A stretch of 64,000 nt of DNA from Candidatus Zixiibacteriota bacterium (GCA_030613505.1 JAUWLW010000009.1:1-64000), one strand, 5' to 3'. Positions 17,164 to 26,726 are shown, counted from the first letter of the stretch. The notes: generated by a model from the letters alone, not told the origin. Numbers and translations are program-made.

Positions 17164-17994
17164 ATGAGAGAGCGAAATCCCTTTGACGATCACGAATCGC
17201 CCATCAAGCTCGTCGTCGCGGACTTGGACGGGACGATAACGGCGGACGAGGTCAAGCCGCTCGACTGCCAGGGGCTGAGCGTCCTCAGGCGGTACAACGA
17301 CCTCTCCCGACGCGAAGAGGACCGGACGTTTCCGCCCATTTCCCTTGCCACCGGTAGGCCGCACTCGTACCTGGAGGCGTTCGCGCGTTTTATCGCGACG
17401 CCGCTGCCGTCGCTCTTCGAGTCCGGCTGCGGGATGCACTTGCCGACGGCGCCGCTCGGTCACGAGTACCTCTTCCACCCGGCGTTGGCGAGCCCGCGCG
17501 TTTCGGAGGCGCTCGAGCGGTTCCGCGCCTGGGCCGACGACGAGCTGGTGGCGAAGCGCGGCGCGGGCGTCATAATCGGGAAGGAGTATTCCGTCAGCCT
17601 GGCGGCGGGCGATCGTTGTTCGGTGGAGGAGCTGCTCGAGGCGACGCGGGCCATGCCCGCCGATTTAGCGCCGCTCTTCGTCGTAACGCGGTCCGTCGGC
17701 GTCGTCGACGTCACGCCGCGGCCGGTAGACAAAGGGTCCGGGTTCGATTGGCTTATAGGGTATTTGCGGGACGAGCTCGGCCTCGACGTCGCCGCGGCCA
17801 ACGTCGTGGCCGTCGGCGACTCCTATAACGATCTGCCTTTGCTGGGGAAGGTCGGGATATCCTGCGCCGTACCGGACGCCGCCCCGGCGGTGCGCGACGC
17901 CGCCGACTACGTCGCCGCGGGGCGTACCGCCAGCGGCGTCGTGGAGATAATCGAGCTCGCCGCGGCGTTGAACCGGGGACTCGGGTACCGCTAG
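17164..17994 (+). CDS. HAD-superfamily phosphatase (Cof/phosphoglycolate type)
   Basis: A 276-residue hydrolase. Motif I DLDGTITADE (about residue 19) carries the nucleophile Asp and the acid-base Asp replaced in context by DGT; SLATGRP is motif II, Lys of DKGSGFDWL is motif III, and VGDSYNDLPLL is motif IV, the type IIB cap arrangement. It probably removes phosphate from a sugar phosphate or phosphoglycolate-like compound. An in-frame TTG lies at 17137, but ATG 17164 gives the normal N-terminus; neither has a good SD. mutL follows six bases after its stop. Confidence 0.85.
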   Translation: MRERNPFDDHESPIKLVVADLDGTITADEVKPLDCQGLSVLRRYNDLSRREEDRTFPPISLATGRPHSYLEAFARFIATPLPSLFESGCGMHLPTAPLGHEYLFHPALASPRVSEALERFRAWADDELVAKRGAGVIIGKEYSVSLAAGDRCSVEELLEATRAMPADLAPLFVVTRSVGVVDVTPRPVDKGSGFDWLIGYLRDELGLDVAAANVVAVGDSYNDLPLLGKVGISCAVPDAAPAVRDAADYVAAGRTASGVVEIIELAAALNRGLGYR

Positions 17995-18000
17995 GGAAAT

Positions 18001-19773
18001 ATGGCCAAAGTCCGGAAGCTCGACGAAGCAACGATAGCGCTCATCGCCGCGGGCGAAGTGGTGGAGGGCCCGTGGTCGGTCGTCAAGGAGCTTACCGAGA
18101 ACAGCCTCGACGCCGGCGCGGGGCGCGTCGACGTATCCGTCGACGGCGGCGGCTTCAAAGAGATAAAGGTGACGGACGACGGCTGCGGCATGGGCGAGGA
18201 GGACCTGGCGTTAGCGTTCGAGCGTTACGCGACCAGCAAAGTCGCGGGTCCCGAGGACCTCGACGCCGTCGCGACGTTGGGGTTTCGGGGCGAAGCGCTG
18301 CCGGCCATAGCCGCGGTCTCGCGGGTGACGGTCTATACGCGGGCCGAGGACGAACCGACGGGGTTGAAGGCGGAGGTCGCGGCCGGGACGGTGGCCGTTT
18401 CGCGGGAGGGCGCGCCGCCGGGGACGACGGTAATAGTCCGCGACCTTTTTTACAACGTCCCGGTGCGTCGTAAGTTCGCGGGCCGGCCGGCCAGCGAGTG
18501 GCGCCGCGCCGCGGAAGCGTTCAAGCGCCTAGCGCTCGCCCGGCTGGCGCCGGCGTTCTCGCTCACCAAGGACCGCCGCCTGCAATACACTACCTCGGCC
18601 GACGCCACCGCGCGGCAGCGCGTCGGCGAGGTCCTGGGGTGGGAGCTGTTGGACCAATTGATCCCCGTCGCCGCCCAAAGGGGCGATTTTTCTCTGGAGG
18701 CCTACCTGTCGCCGGCGTCGGCCTCGTACGGGACTACCGGCAATATTTACACCGTCGTGAACGGCAGGCCGGCTCGCGCCAAGCCGGTATTCAAGGGCGT
18801 TATGTCGGCCTACGACGGTAGGCTGGAGCGCGGCCGGTACCCCCTGGTTGTGCTCTACCTCGACGTCCCGGCGGAAGCCGTCGACGTCAACGTACACCCC
18901 CGCAAGGAGGAGGTCCGGTTCGCAGACGGGGCCGCGGCGTTCGAATTCGTAAGTCGCGCGCTACGGGAGGAGCTGGCGCGCGTGGGCGTCGTGGTGCCGT
19001 CGACTACTTTCGAGATGCCGTCGCGAAAGGCTCCATCCGGCTCGCCGGAGGTGACGGCGGCGATTCGGGAAAGCGTCCAGGGCTACCTGAAAAGACACGG
19101 CCTGTGGCCGGAAGGTATGTTCGGCGGCGTCGGAAGCGGTGAAGTGAAGGCAGAGGCCGCGGCCGCGCCGGCGGGCGTCGCCGTCGCCGAGCGCTCGCCG
19201 GATGGCGGCTCGGTGGAAGTGTTGGGCCAGCTCGATAATACGTACGTTATCGTACGCCGGGGAGGCGACCTGGTCGTCGTAGACCAGCACACCGCCCACG
19301 AGCGGGTCATCTACGACCGCCTGGCCCGGGCCGCGGGCGACGCCGGCCGCCAGGAGCTCCTTATGCCGGTTACGGTGTCGTTGGGGGCGGCCGCGGCGGC
19401 GGATTTGCGGCCGTGTCTTCAAGCGCTCAACGACTTGGGGTTCGGGGTCGAAGAGTTCGGCGGCGACGCCTTCGTACTGCGCGGCCATCCCAACGACGTA
19501 CGCGTCGGCGACGTCGAAAAGTTTTTAGCGCGCGTGGTAACAGATTTCGTTGAGGAGGGACGACCCGCGGAGCTGGAGAGACGCCGAGAGTCCGTGCTCA
19601 AGGGTGTGGCTTGCCACGGCGCCGTGAAGGCCGGCGAGCGTTTGGAGCACGCGGAGATGGCGGCGCTGGTACGCGACCTCTTCGCTTCGCCCTCGCCGGA
19701 CGTCTGCCCCCACGGCCGGCCGACCATGGTCAACCTCGCGGCGCGGGATTTGGCGCGTCTATTCCGGCGTTAA
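18001..19773 (+). CDS. mutL: DNA mismatch repair protein MutL
   Basis: A 590-residue GHKL ATPase that couples mismatch recognition by MutS to strand incision. N-terminal motifs are present: ENSLDAGA, DDGCGM, YATSK and GFRGEAL, with FYNVPVRRKF. The C-terminal domain keeps endonuclease signatures: DQHTAHERVIYD (the final metal-binding Glu of DQHA(X)2E(X)4E is Asp), ACHGAVKAGE, and CPHGRPT. So it is probably an incising MutL, as in bacteria without MutH, although the Glu-to-Asp change is worth noting. No mutS is nearby. It follows the HAD gene by six bases and ends at a terminator shared with the convergent parA-like gene. Confidence 0.96.
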   Translation: MAKVRKLDEATIALIAAGEVVEGPWSVVKELTENSLDAGAGRVDVSVDGGGFKEIKVTDDGCGMGEEDLALAFERYATSKVAGPEDLDAVATLGFRGEALPAIAAVSRVTVYTRAEDEPTGLKAEVAAGTVAVSREGAPPGTTVIVRDLFYNVPVRRKFAGRPASEWRRAAEAFKRLALARLAPAFSLTKDRRLQYTTSADATARQRVGEVLGWELLDQLIPVAAQRGDFSLEAYLSPASASYGTTGNIYTVVNGRPARAKPVFKGVMSAYDGRLERGRYPLVVLYLDVPAEAVDVNVHPRKEEVRFADGAAAFEFVSRALREELARVGVVVPSTTFEMPSRKAPSGSPEVTAAIRESVQGYLKRHGLWPEGMFGGVGSGEVKAEAAAAPAGVAVAERSPDGGSVEVLGQLDNTYVIVRRGGDLVVVDQHTAHERVIYDRLARAAGDAGRQELLMPVTVSLGAAAAADLRPCLQALNDLGFGVEEFGGDAFVLRGHPNDVRVGDVEKFLARVVTDFVEEGRPAELERRRESVLKGVACHGAVKAGERLEHAEMAALVRDLFASPSPDVCPHGRPTMVNLAARDLARLFRR

Positions 19774-19797
19774 GGGTGGGGACGCCGGTATGAGAAA

Positions 19798-19823
19798 GCC
19801 GCGGCTCGGCCGCGGCGTTTTTT
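19798..19823. terminator. Bidirectional rho-independent terminator
   Basis: GCCGCGGC-TCG-GCCGCGGC, an eight-base-pair stem, followed by G and six T on the + strand. It lies between the convergent mutL and parA-like genes. Confidence 0.82.
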
Positions 19824-19826
19824 AAT

Positions 19827-20612
19827 CTAGACGCGCGATTTGACGCGGCTTCGTCGGCGTCGGACGATTTCGCCGGCGAGGCGCATGTACGCTTGCGCAC
19901 CCGCCGACCGGCCGTCGAAGGTGATGGCCGGTTTTCCGCTGGCGGGCGCTTCGGCCAAAGCTACGCTCCGGGGTATTACGGTTTTGAATACGAGCCTGCC
20001 GAAGCGGCGGCGAAGGTCGCTCTCGACTTCGTGGGCGAGTTTCGTCCGCTCGTCATACATCGTCAACAAAAACCCCTCGATTTCGAGGTCGGGATTTACG
20101 CTGAGGCGGACTGTTTTGACGAGGCGGATAAATTGATCGAAGGCGTGGTAGGAATAAAATTCCGCTTGCACGGGGATTAGGACGGAATCGGCTGCGACGA
20201 GCGCCGATACCATCAAATGCCCCATACTCGGCGGCGAATCCATTATTATGTATTCGTAGTCGTCGTCGAGTTCTTCCACCGAGCGGGCGAGCATAGTGCG
20301 GTTGAGGGAGGTCCGCATTATCTCGTCTTCGGCGTTGTTCGACCAGATGTTGTTGGGTATGACGTAGAGGTTGGGTATTTCGGTCTCGTGTATGCTGCCG
20401 GAGGCGGGGAAGTTGCGCATGAATATCTCGTACACGCCGCGGTAGAGCAAATCCTGGTTGAAGTCCAACGCCACGCTGGCACAGGCTTGGGGGTCGAGGT
20501 CGACGAGAAGCGTATTTTTCTCCGCGACCGCGAGCGAGGCGCTCAAGTTCACCGCGGTGGTAGTCTTCCCGACGCCGCCTTTTTGGCTGGCTACGGCGAT
20601 TTTACGTGCCAT
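19827..20612 (-). CDS. ParA/Soj-family ATPase
   Basis: A 261-residue deviant Walker ATPase: ASQKGGVGKTTTAVN (residues 8-22, with signature Lys), DLDPQACAS, and IIMDSPPSMG for Walker B. ParA proteins dimerise on ATP and bind DNA non-specifically, positioning chromosomes, plasmids or protein clusters. No parB or rRNA/oriC-linked gyr genes are adjacent. Instead a 1181-residue coiled-coil protein lies 31 bases upstream in the same direction, so this may be an orphan ParA that positions a cytoskeletal or polar structure. It could still be the chromosomal Soj. Confidence 0.88.
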   Translation of the reverse strand: MARKIAVASQKGGVGKTTTAVNLSASLAVAEKNTLLVDLDPQACASVALDFNQDLLYRGVYEIFMRNFPASGSIHETEIPNLYVIPNNIWSNNAEDEIMRTSLNRTMLARSVEELDDDYEYIIMDSPPSMGHLMVSALVAADSVLIPVQAEFYSYHAFDQFIRLVKTVRLSVNPDLEIEGFLLTMYDERTKLAHEVESDLRRRFGRLVFKTVIPRSVALAEAPASGKPAITFDGRSAGAQAYMRLAGEIVRRRRSRVKSRV

Positions 20613-20643
20613 TAAGGTATAAGCTCCCGGCTCGCTGGTTGGG

Positions 20644-23600
20644 TTAGGCCGGCGGTTTGGTTTCGCTTGTGCGCTTCAGCGCTTCGTTTAAGATGACGTC
20701 GGAGCGCGCGAGTTTTTTCTGCAGGTCGTCGAGGCGGTCGCTGGTCGATTTTAAATTCGCCATTTTGGCGTCGATGTCTTTGGCGAGAAAGCTCACTTGG
20801 GCGAGCTTTTCGGCGACGGCGTCCACCCGTTTTTCTTCGTTCCGCAGCTGGCCCATTTTCTCTTCCAGGGCCGCCGCGGCGCGATTTATCTGTTCGAACC
20901 TGGCCTCGACTTTCTTGAGGTCGGCGCGTTTGGCGTTCACGTCGCGAACGGCCGCGGCGACGTCTTTGCGCGTCTCCGAAAGTTCGCTTAGCTGGCCCCG
21001 GATCTGGTTTATGGCCTCCGCCTCGCCCTTGAGGTCCGTCATACCGTCTTGGACCAGGTCGTAATAGGCTTTGAGGTCGCGGACTTCGCGTTCGACCGCC
21101 GCCACTTCGTCCCGCCGTTGGCCCAGGACGCGCAGGCGTTCGTCGAGGTCTTCGGCCAACATGGTGAGGGCGTTCACGCGTTCGTCGACGGCGACGATGT
21201 CCTGGCTCCGCCGCTCGACGAGGGTGGCTTTGCGGGTCGCTTCCTGGGAGGCATCCAGGATCTTCTCGAGGACGCGATTGACTTCTTTCTCCGTATCAGC
21301 GGCTTGCGCGGCGTGGGAGGAGACGCGGTCGTTGACGTCCGTTACCTCGGCGCGGAGCTCTTCGATCTTTTCCACTTCGCCGGCCAGCTCGTGCCTCAAC
21401 TTGCCCTGGGCCGCCAGGGCTTTTTCGACCGCGGCGGCGCTCTCCTCGAGGGTGACGACTTTTTCGGCCAGGCGGTCGATCTCCTTCTCGGATTTGAACG
21501 TTGCCCGACGTTTGTCATCGAGAAGGGAGAGGTCTCGGTTGAGGTCGTCGAGGCGGGAGCTCAGCGCGTCGAGTTTGGCGTCCTCGCGGAGTACCGTCAT
21601 CATGCGCCCGTCGATGTCTTTGAGGAGAGTGTCGATTTTTACGGTCTTGTCGTGGACGCTGGTAACCAGCTCCTCGCGGAGCCGGATCTCCTCCTGGCGT
21701 CGTTCGACTTGCTCGAGCGCTCCCTGCACGGATTTGTTCATACGGGCGAAATCTTCTTGCGTTCGGCCGCGTTCCGTCCGATATTCGCCGAGTTCGCGCG
21801 ACGCGGCCTCGGATACGCGGCCAAGCTCCTCCTGCGCCTTTTGAATATTCTTGATCTCCTGCGCCGCGGCCTCGACCCTGCCTGCGTCGGCCGTTATCTC
21901 GCGGATTTTATTTTCGACCTCGTCGAGGCGAGAGGCTCGAGCGGTGAAGGCCGCTTCGCGCGCTTTGTTCTCCGAGATTTGGTCGGCGACGGCGCGGGAC
22001 ATCGCGTCCGCCTCGGCCAGCCGCGTCTCGAGCATGCCGATTTTATCGTGTAATTTCTCCATCGCAGGCGCTTGGGCTTGGACTTCGGCCAGGTCCGCCT
22101 TGACGGCCCGGAGCACCTCAGCTCGGTTATCTATGGCTTCCAGGGACGCTTCGGCTTCGTCCAGTTTGCTTTCGGCGAAGCCTAGTTTGCCGACGAGGTC
22201 TTCGGCGGTGCGCGATACCTTGTCGAAGTCGGCCCGGACGGTGCGGAACTCGGCCATCTGGCGTTCGAACGTCGCCACTTCGCGTGCGAAATCCTCTTGG
22301 CGGCCTTCGACATCGGCCAGCTTTTCCCGGATGCCTTGAACTTCGCGGAAGCGGTCGCGCGTTTCGGCCAGCGTCTCCTCCAGGTCGGCGACGCGCTTTT
22401 CGCCGTCGCGCACCATCTTCTGTTCTTCGGCCAGCTTCTTGATCCGAACGTCCATTTCCCACAGCAGGACGTCGAGCTTACCCGACTCCTCGTTGGCCTT
22501 GGTGATAAGTTCGCGTTGGTCTTCCAGCACGTGGATCTTGGTATTGATATGTTCGATAAGCGCGTTTAAGCGGTCGACGTTTTGCGACGCTTCGGTGTAG
22601 CGTTCGCGCTCGAGGCGGAGGGCGCCGAAATCCTCTTGGATTTTAGCGAGCGATTTATCGAGGGTTTGAGCTCGGTCGGCCGCGTTGTTAAGCTCCTTCT
22701 GAGCCGCTCCGAAGCGAGTGTTGAAGTCGCCGAGTTTTTCGTCGATGCCGTTCATTTTCCCGAGTACGGCGTCGGCGCGTTTTTCGGCGCCGGCGAGCTC
22801 GGCGACGCGCTTTTCGAAGCCCTCGACTTTCTGGTCGATCTTAGTCGTACGGCCGGCCAGCGCGCCCACGCGACGTGAAGCGTCACTTACGCCGGCGTCG
22901 GCGTCTTTGAGCTCTTTGTGGATGTTATCTAGCGAACTTTTTACGCCGGCTACGTCTTCGCGGTACTTTTGGGCTTCGCCGCGGACGCGATTGAGCTCGC
23001 TCTGGGCAGCTTTACCCTCGGCGGCAGCTTCTTTCGCCGCTTGGGTCGTGGTTTCGATCCGGGTTTTTATGGCGTCGATATTTTTCGCGGCCCTGGCTGC
23101 CTCGCTTAGTTTGCTCTCCAGGGGGGCGATTTTCGTGGCGACCTCTTCGGCCCGTTCGCGCAGCGTTTCCGTTTTGTTAGATAACGTCGTGATGGTTTTG
23201 GCGCGCTTCTCGAGTTGACCCAAGCCGCCCTCGATGTCCTTTAGGCGGTGTTCGATTCCGTCGCTCGAGATTTTGAGGGTACCCTTAAGGTTGGACAACG
23301 CGGTGGTTTGTTGGTCGGCAGTTTTTTTAGTATCGGCCAGCGACGATTTGATTTCGGCAAGGGTTTGTTTATTGGCTTCGTTAACCTTGGCGGTCTTTTC
23401 GGCGGCGGCACCTGCGGCGCGGAGCTCGGCGCGGAATTCGGTCATTCGGCCGGCGGCTTTTTCAACGTTGTCCAGTTTGGCCCGGGCGGCGGCGATATCC
23501 TTTTCGACCGCTTTTAACTTCTTGGCCTGGTCGCCCACGCCTGCTACGTCTTTTTTGACGGATTTCAGCTCGGCATCGGCCCGGCCTATGCCCTGCACCG

Positions 23601-24189
23601 CGGTTTTGACCGCTTTGTCCAGATCGACGATTTGCGTCGCCAACGACGACACGCGGTCGGCCGACTCGCGAACGCGGGCCGTAATTTTGTCCTCGGTACC
23701 TGCCAGCCTTTGGGTTATTTTAGCTATCTCCGCGTCCGTTCTCCGCAATTCGCCGAGTTTGGCCTCGAGTTTCGAAACGTCGCCGGCGGCGCGGCTTACG
23801 CTCTCGTTTAACGTACGCGCTTTTTTCTCGAGGGTAAGGAGGTCGGCCTGCTTTTCAGCCAGCGCGTTAAGTTGTTTCTCGACTTCTCCGGTTTTCGCGG
23901 CGGCCGCCGCGGTTTTTTCGGCGGTGGCGTCAACCTGCGCCGGCAGGCCTTTCGAGCTCTTGACCGCTCCGGCCAACGACGCGGCAGCAGCCTCGAACTC
24001 CTTGATTTTATTGTCGAGTTCGTCCGCTTTTTTGAGGTCGCGTTCGACTTTGGCCGCCCGAGCCGTTAGCTTCTTTTCCTGGTCCGAGGCTTTGTCGATT
24101 AGCTTTTTAAATTCGGCCGCCCGCTTATCGAAATACTCGCCGACCAGTTCCGGCGTTAACTCCTTCTTTTTTCCAAACAAGGGGGCCAT
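20644..24189 (-). CDS. Giant coiled-coil protein next to ParA
   Basis: A 1181-residue almost purely helical protein with very few prolines and no signal peptide, membrane helix or Walker motifs, so it is not an SMC or Rad50. A short basic head (MAPLFGKKKELTPELVGEYFDKR) is followed by heptad-rich segments. A recurrent unit of the form hLxxhDxRhxxL appears near residues 545 (LIEHINTKI), 575 (LLWEMDVRI), 858 (LLKDIDGRM), 1014 (LAEDLDERL) and 1138 (LAKDIDAKM), suggesting an internal repeat. GGAGG precedes the ATG. It is probably a filament or scaffold and, with the ParA-like ATPase 31 bases behind, may form a positioning system. Long coiled-coil proteins near ParA occur in some spirochaetes; homology is not established. 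Confidence 0.7.
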   Translation of the reverse strand: MAPLFGKKKELTPELVGEYFDKRAAEFKKLIDKASDQEKKLTARAAKVERDLKKADELDNKIKEFEAAAASLAGAVKSSKGLPAQVDATAEKTAAAAAKTGEVEKQLNALAEKQADLLTLEKKARTLNESVSRAAGDVSKLEAKLGELRRTDAEIAKITQRLAGTEDKITARVRESADRVSSLATQIVDLDKAVKTAVQGIGRADAELKSVKKDVAGVGDQAKKLKAVEKDIAAARAKLDNVEKAAGRMTEFRAELRAAGAAAEKTAKVNEANKQTLAEIKSSLADTKKTADQQTTALSNLKGTLKISSDGIEHRLKDIEGGLGQLEKRAKTITTLSNKTETLRERAEEVATKIAPLESKLSEAARAAKNIDAIKTRIETTTQAAKEAAAEGKAAQSELNRVRGEAQKYREDVAGVKSSLDNIHKELKDADAGVSDASRRVGALAGRTTKIDQKVEGFEKRVAELAGAEKRADAVLGKMNGIDEKLGDFNTRFGAAQKELNNAADRAQTLDKSLAKIQEDFGALRLERERYTEASQNVDRLNALIEHINTKIHVLEDQRELITKANEESGKLDVLLWEMDVRIKKLAEEQKMVRDGEKRVADLEETLAETRDRFREVQGIREKLADVEGRQEDFAREVATFERQMAEFRTVRADFDKVSRTAEDLVGKLGFAESKLDEAEASLEAIDNRAEVLRAVKADLAEVQAQAPAMEKLHDKIGMLETRLAEADAMSRAVADQISENKAREAAFTARASRLDEVENKIREITADAGRVEAAAQEIKNIQKAQEELGRVSEAASRELGEYRTERGRTQEDFARMNKSVQGALEQVERRQEEIRLREELVTSVHDKTVKIDTLLKDIDGRMMTVLREDAKLDALSSRLDDLNRDLSLLDDKRRATFKSEKEIDRLAEKVVTLEESAAAVEKALAAQGKLRHELAGEVEKIEELRAEVTDVNDRVSSHAAQAADTEKEVNRVLEKILDASQEATRKATLVERRSQDIVAVDERVNALTMLAEDLDERLRVLGQRRDEVAAVEREVRDLKAYYDLVQDGMTDLKGEAEAINQIRGQLSELSETRKDVAAAVRDVNAKRADLKKVEARFEQINRAAAALEEKMGQLRNEEKRVDAVAEKLAQVSFLAKDIDAKMANLKSTSDRLDDLQKKLARSDVILNEALKRTSETKPPA

Positions 24190-24392
24190 AACAGGACCTC
24201 CCGGCGGGCGCGACGTAACGCTCGACCGCCTACGCGCCGGCCAGACGTACGGAAGTTGAGTTTATATTATGATTTATAAAAATCCCTTAGAACTAAGAAT
24301 ATAGAATAATTAGCCAATAGCGTCAACCGAAAAATATTATCTTTCGTCTATCGCCCCGCGGATAGACCGATGTAAGACGTTTAGCTCGGTTT

Positions 24393-24971
24393 TTAGAAGA
24401 ACCAGTTTGTTACGCGCGACCGCACAAACGCCGCTGCCGCGACGGCGACGATTTGAATCAGTACCGCCGTTTCGCCTGCGAGAGCGACGCCGAACCGCCA
24501 CCGGCTTTGGGTTCCCGCGGGGCGGCTCGTAAAGCGGGGAAGCCATATGGGAACCGTACCGCGATAGGCGCGGTATTCCCAGCTGAAGCGTCGCCCCAGG
24601 TCGCGGTCACGCGCGCCCTGTATAAGCGAGTATAGCGCGATGAAGACTAACGCCGTCGCCAGCGGCAGCCACGGTAGAAGGCCCCCCGCCCATAGCGAGA
24701 GGCCGACGGCCACGGCGACGTTGCCGATATGCTTCGGGTTCCGCACCCAGCGGTACGGCCCGGCCGCCGAAAGATCGGCGATCGCTTCCGCCGCGTCTAC
24801 ACGGGCCCACGTGCCGCCGTAACCCGAGGCCCACAGCCTCAACGCCTCGCCTGCTAAGGCAACCGCGGCGCCGAGCCACAACCAGGGGGTACGGCCTTCG
24901 GCGAAAAACATCACAACCGCCGTCCAAAGGACGACCGTGACGAATCGCGTCACTAAGAGAGTACGGGTCAC
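24393..24971 (-). CDS. ICMT/PEMT-like membrane methyltransferase
   Basis: A 192-residue integral membrane protein with about five hydrophobic segments. The family signature GPYRWVRNPKHIGN (compare GPYxxxRHPxYxG) is at about 91-104, and DRDLGRRFSWEYRAYRGTVP is the C-terminal SAM-site motif. Members methylate isoprenylcysteine or phospholipid head groups; the substrate here is unknown. The His of the signature's HPxY is replaced by Asn. GTG at 24971 is the start; no strong SD is seen. It runs toward the coiled-coil gene with about 200 bases of AT-rich sequence between. Confidence 0.8.
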   Translation of the reverse strand: MTRTLLVTRFVTVVLWTAVVMFFAEGRTPWLWLGAAVALAGEALRLWASGYGGTWARVDAAEAIADLSAAGPYRWVRNPKHIGNVAVAVGLSLWAGGLLPWLPLATALVFIALYSLIQGARDRDLGRRFSWEYRAYRGTVPIWLPRFTSRPAGTQSRWRFGVALAGETAVLIQIVAVAAAAFVRSRVTNWFF

Positions 24972-25039
24972 GTTATTCGGTATAGCCCAAAGCGGCGGCG
25001 ACCGAGCCGGCGCGGGTTAACGCCGGTTGCCTTTGCGCG

Positions 25040-25960
25040 TTACTTCCCCGCGAGGCGGCGCTGGAGGCGGTCCAGCATTTCGACCAGGCCGTCGATTACG
25101 GCGCCCGAATCGACGACCTTCTCGGCTTCGGCCAGGGCATCCTCGTACCGGCCTTGCGCTTCCAGCGCCGCGGCGAGGTAGTAGCGCGCTTCGCCGTCGC
25201 CGGGTTTGCGCTCGAGCACTACGCGGTAGTGTTTCTCGGCGCCGGCGTAATCGCCCTGCATGAAGAGGATGCCGGCGAGGTTATAATTGGCCGTTAAGTT
25301 GGCCGGTTCGAATGCCAGCGCGTTCTCCAAGTGTGCTCGAGCCACGTCGTATTTGCGTTCGTTCATCTCCAGCAAGCCCAGGTACGACATGGCGAGCGCG
25401 TTCTCGGCGTCGGCCGTCAGCGCCCGCTCGAGCTTGGCGCGGGCTTCGCCGGCGTTACCGGCCATGAGTTCTAAATACGCGAGGCCGGTAAGGGCTCTCG
25501 ATTCTCCGGGTATTTGGGCGAGGACCTGTTCGAACGTCGCCCGGGCGTCGTTGTCGCGGCCCGCGTCGAGATAAGCTTGGCCCAGCGCCAGGAGTATCGT
25601 CGCGTCGCCGGGGCGTTCTTTTAACGCCGCCCGGTAATTTACGATCGCGGCGTCGTACCGGCCAAGCGTATCCAACGCGAAGCCTTTGTAATAGAGTACC
25701 TCGACGGTAAAGGTCCCGGCGACGTCGCGGGCCATTGCGTCGTCCAACGCCTCGAGCGCTTCTTCGGCTTTGCCGCCCAGGATCAGCGCCCGAACGAATT
25801 GCAGCTTGCTCGCGAGCTCGGCTTCGCCGGGCGGGAGCTCTTCGCGCGGGACGCGCAAAAGTTCCAAATCGGCCAGCGACGGGCCGTCGCCTGTAGCGGC
25901 GGCGGCGAGCGTCGCGGCCGCAAACGCGGCCAACGCGGCGGCGAGCAGTCTTCTTCTCAC
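25040..25960 (-). CDS. Exported TPR protein
   Basis: A 306-residue protein with a signal peptide (MRRRLLAAALAAFAAATLAAAATG) and about six to seven tandem 34-residue TPR units, recognisable by repeated A-L-x-x-x-P and YLGL/YYKG spacing (for example LGRYDAAIVNYRAALKERPG, NLAGILFMQGDYAGAEKHY). TPR arrays bind partner proteins; in the periplasm they often support outer-membrane complex assembly. No enzymatic motif is seen. It starts at GTG 25960 without an SD; TTGACT at a short distance upstream suggests a possible leaderless promoter, but the -10 is poor. Confidence 0.8.
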   Translation of the reverse strand: MRRRLLAAALAAFAAATLAAAATGDGPSLADLELLRVPREELPPGEAELASKLQFVRALILGGKAEEALEALDDAMARDVAGTFTVEVLYYKGFALDTLGRYDAAIVNYRAALKERPGDATILLALGQAYLDAGRDNDARATFEQVLAQIPGESRALTGLAYLELMAGNAGEARAKLERALTADAENALAMSYLGLLEMNERKYDVARAHLENALAFEPANLTANYNLAGILFMQGDYAGAEKHYRVVLERKPGDGEARYYLAAALEAQGRYEDALAEAEKVVDSGAVIDGLVEMLDRLQRRLAGK

Positions 25961-26117
25961 GGTATTAATTCAAACACCCCGGGGCGGCCAAGTCAAGGTC
26001 AAAGACGGGAAAAACGGGAGAAAACCGGCGTTCGGGTGGGATTTCGAAGGGGCCGGCCTAAGGGTATTCCGTTTAAGCCGTAAGCGGTGGGTGTAATAAG
26101 AGGAGGCCAGAAAAGGT

Positions 26118-26147
26118 TTGATATGGGACGCTTAAATGTTTTATAAT
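26118..26147 (+). promoter_or_regulatory. Promoter close to the queH start codon
   Basis: TTGATA (26118-26123) and TATAAT (26142-26147), 18-base spacer. Transcription would begin around 26154, six bases before the ATG at 26160, so the message is nearly leaderless. This also argues against the in-frame ATG at 26136 as the start. Confidence 0.65.
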
Positions 26148-26159
26148 AGATCTTTTAGT

Positions 26160-26726
26160 ATGAAGATACTCGTACATGCCTGCTGCGGGCCTTGTTTAGT
26201 GGCGCCGGCACGCGCGTTAGCGGCGGAAGGGCACGAAATACTGGCATATTGGTACAACCCGAACGTCCAGCCGTACCGCGAGAACCGCAAAAGGCTCGCC
26301 GCCTTCAGGGAAGCCGCTAACCGCGACGGTTGGCCCGCCGACGTCGACGACCGCTACGACGTGGATTTTTTCCTGAAGGAGGTTGCCGTTCGCCGGGAAG
26401 GCCGTTGCCCGCGTTGCTACTACGAGCGGCTCTCGCGGGCCGCGGCGCGGGCGGCGGCGAACGGCTGCGACGCCTTCACGACGACGTTACTGATATCACG
26501 TCACCAAGACCGTGAGGCCCTGCTGGAGGCGGGAGCGCGGGCGGGCGCAGCAGCCGGCGTCGCGTTTATGGGGAGCGACTTCAGGCCTTTGGACGGCGAG
26601 AGCCACCGCCTCGCCCGCGAGATGGGCCTTTACATCCAGGGTTACTGCGGCTGCATATATAGCGAGGAGGAACGTTACCGAAAGCGGGAGGACGTTGACT
26701 CGAGCGAAGTTCGATCTGGCGGTTAA
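26160..26726 (+). CDS. queH: Epoxyqueuosine reductase QueH
   Basis: A 188-residue DUF208/QueH protein that performs the last step of queuosine synthesis, reducing epoxyqueuosine in tRNA, using Fe-S chemistry instead of cobalamin. The cysteine framework is present: HACCGPC (residues 6-12), RCPRCYY, and YCGCIYS at the C-terminus, plus YNPNVQPY. The ATG at 26160 is favoured because the promoter's predicted start site is just upstream. The next gene overlaps its end by about 32 bases, giving a queH-metH-type operon. A QueG-like protein is encoded elsewhere in the window (61399-62070). Confidence 0.92.
   Translation: MKILVHACCGPCLVAPARALAAEGHEILAYWYNPNVQPYRENRKRLAAFREAANRDGWPADVDDRYDVDFFLKEVAVRREGRCPRCYYERLSRAAARAAANGCDAFTTTLLISRHQDREALLEAGARAGAAAGVAFMGSDFRPLDGESHRLAREMGLYIQGYCGCIYSEEERYRKREDVDSSEVRSGG

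Noticed and set aside
21049-22053. Plus-strand ORF opposite the coiled-coil gene
   Set aside because: Composition is that of a complementary frame of a coiled coil; no start signal.
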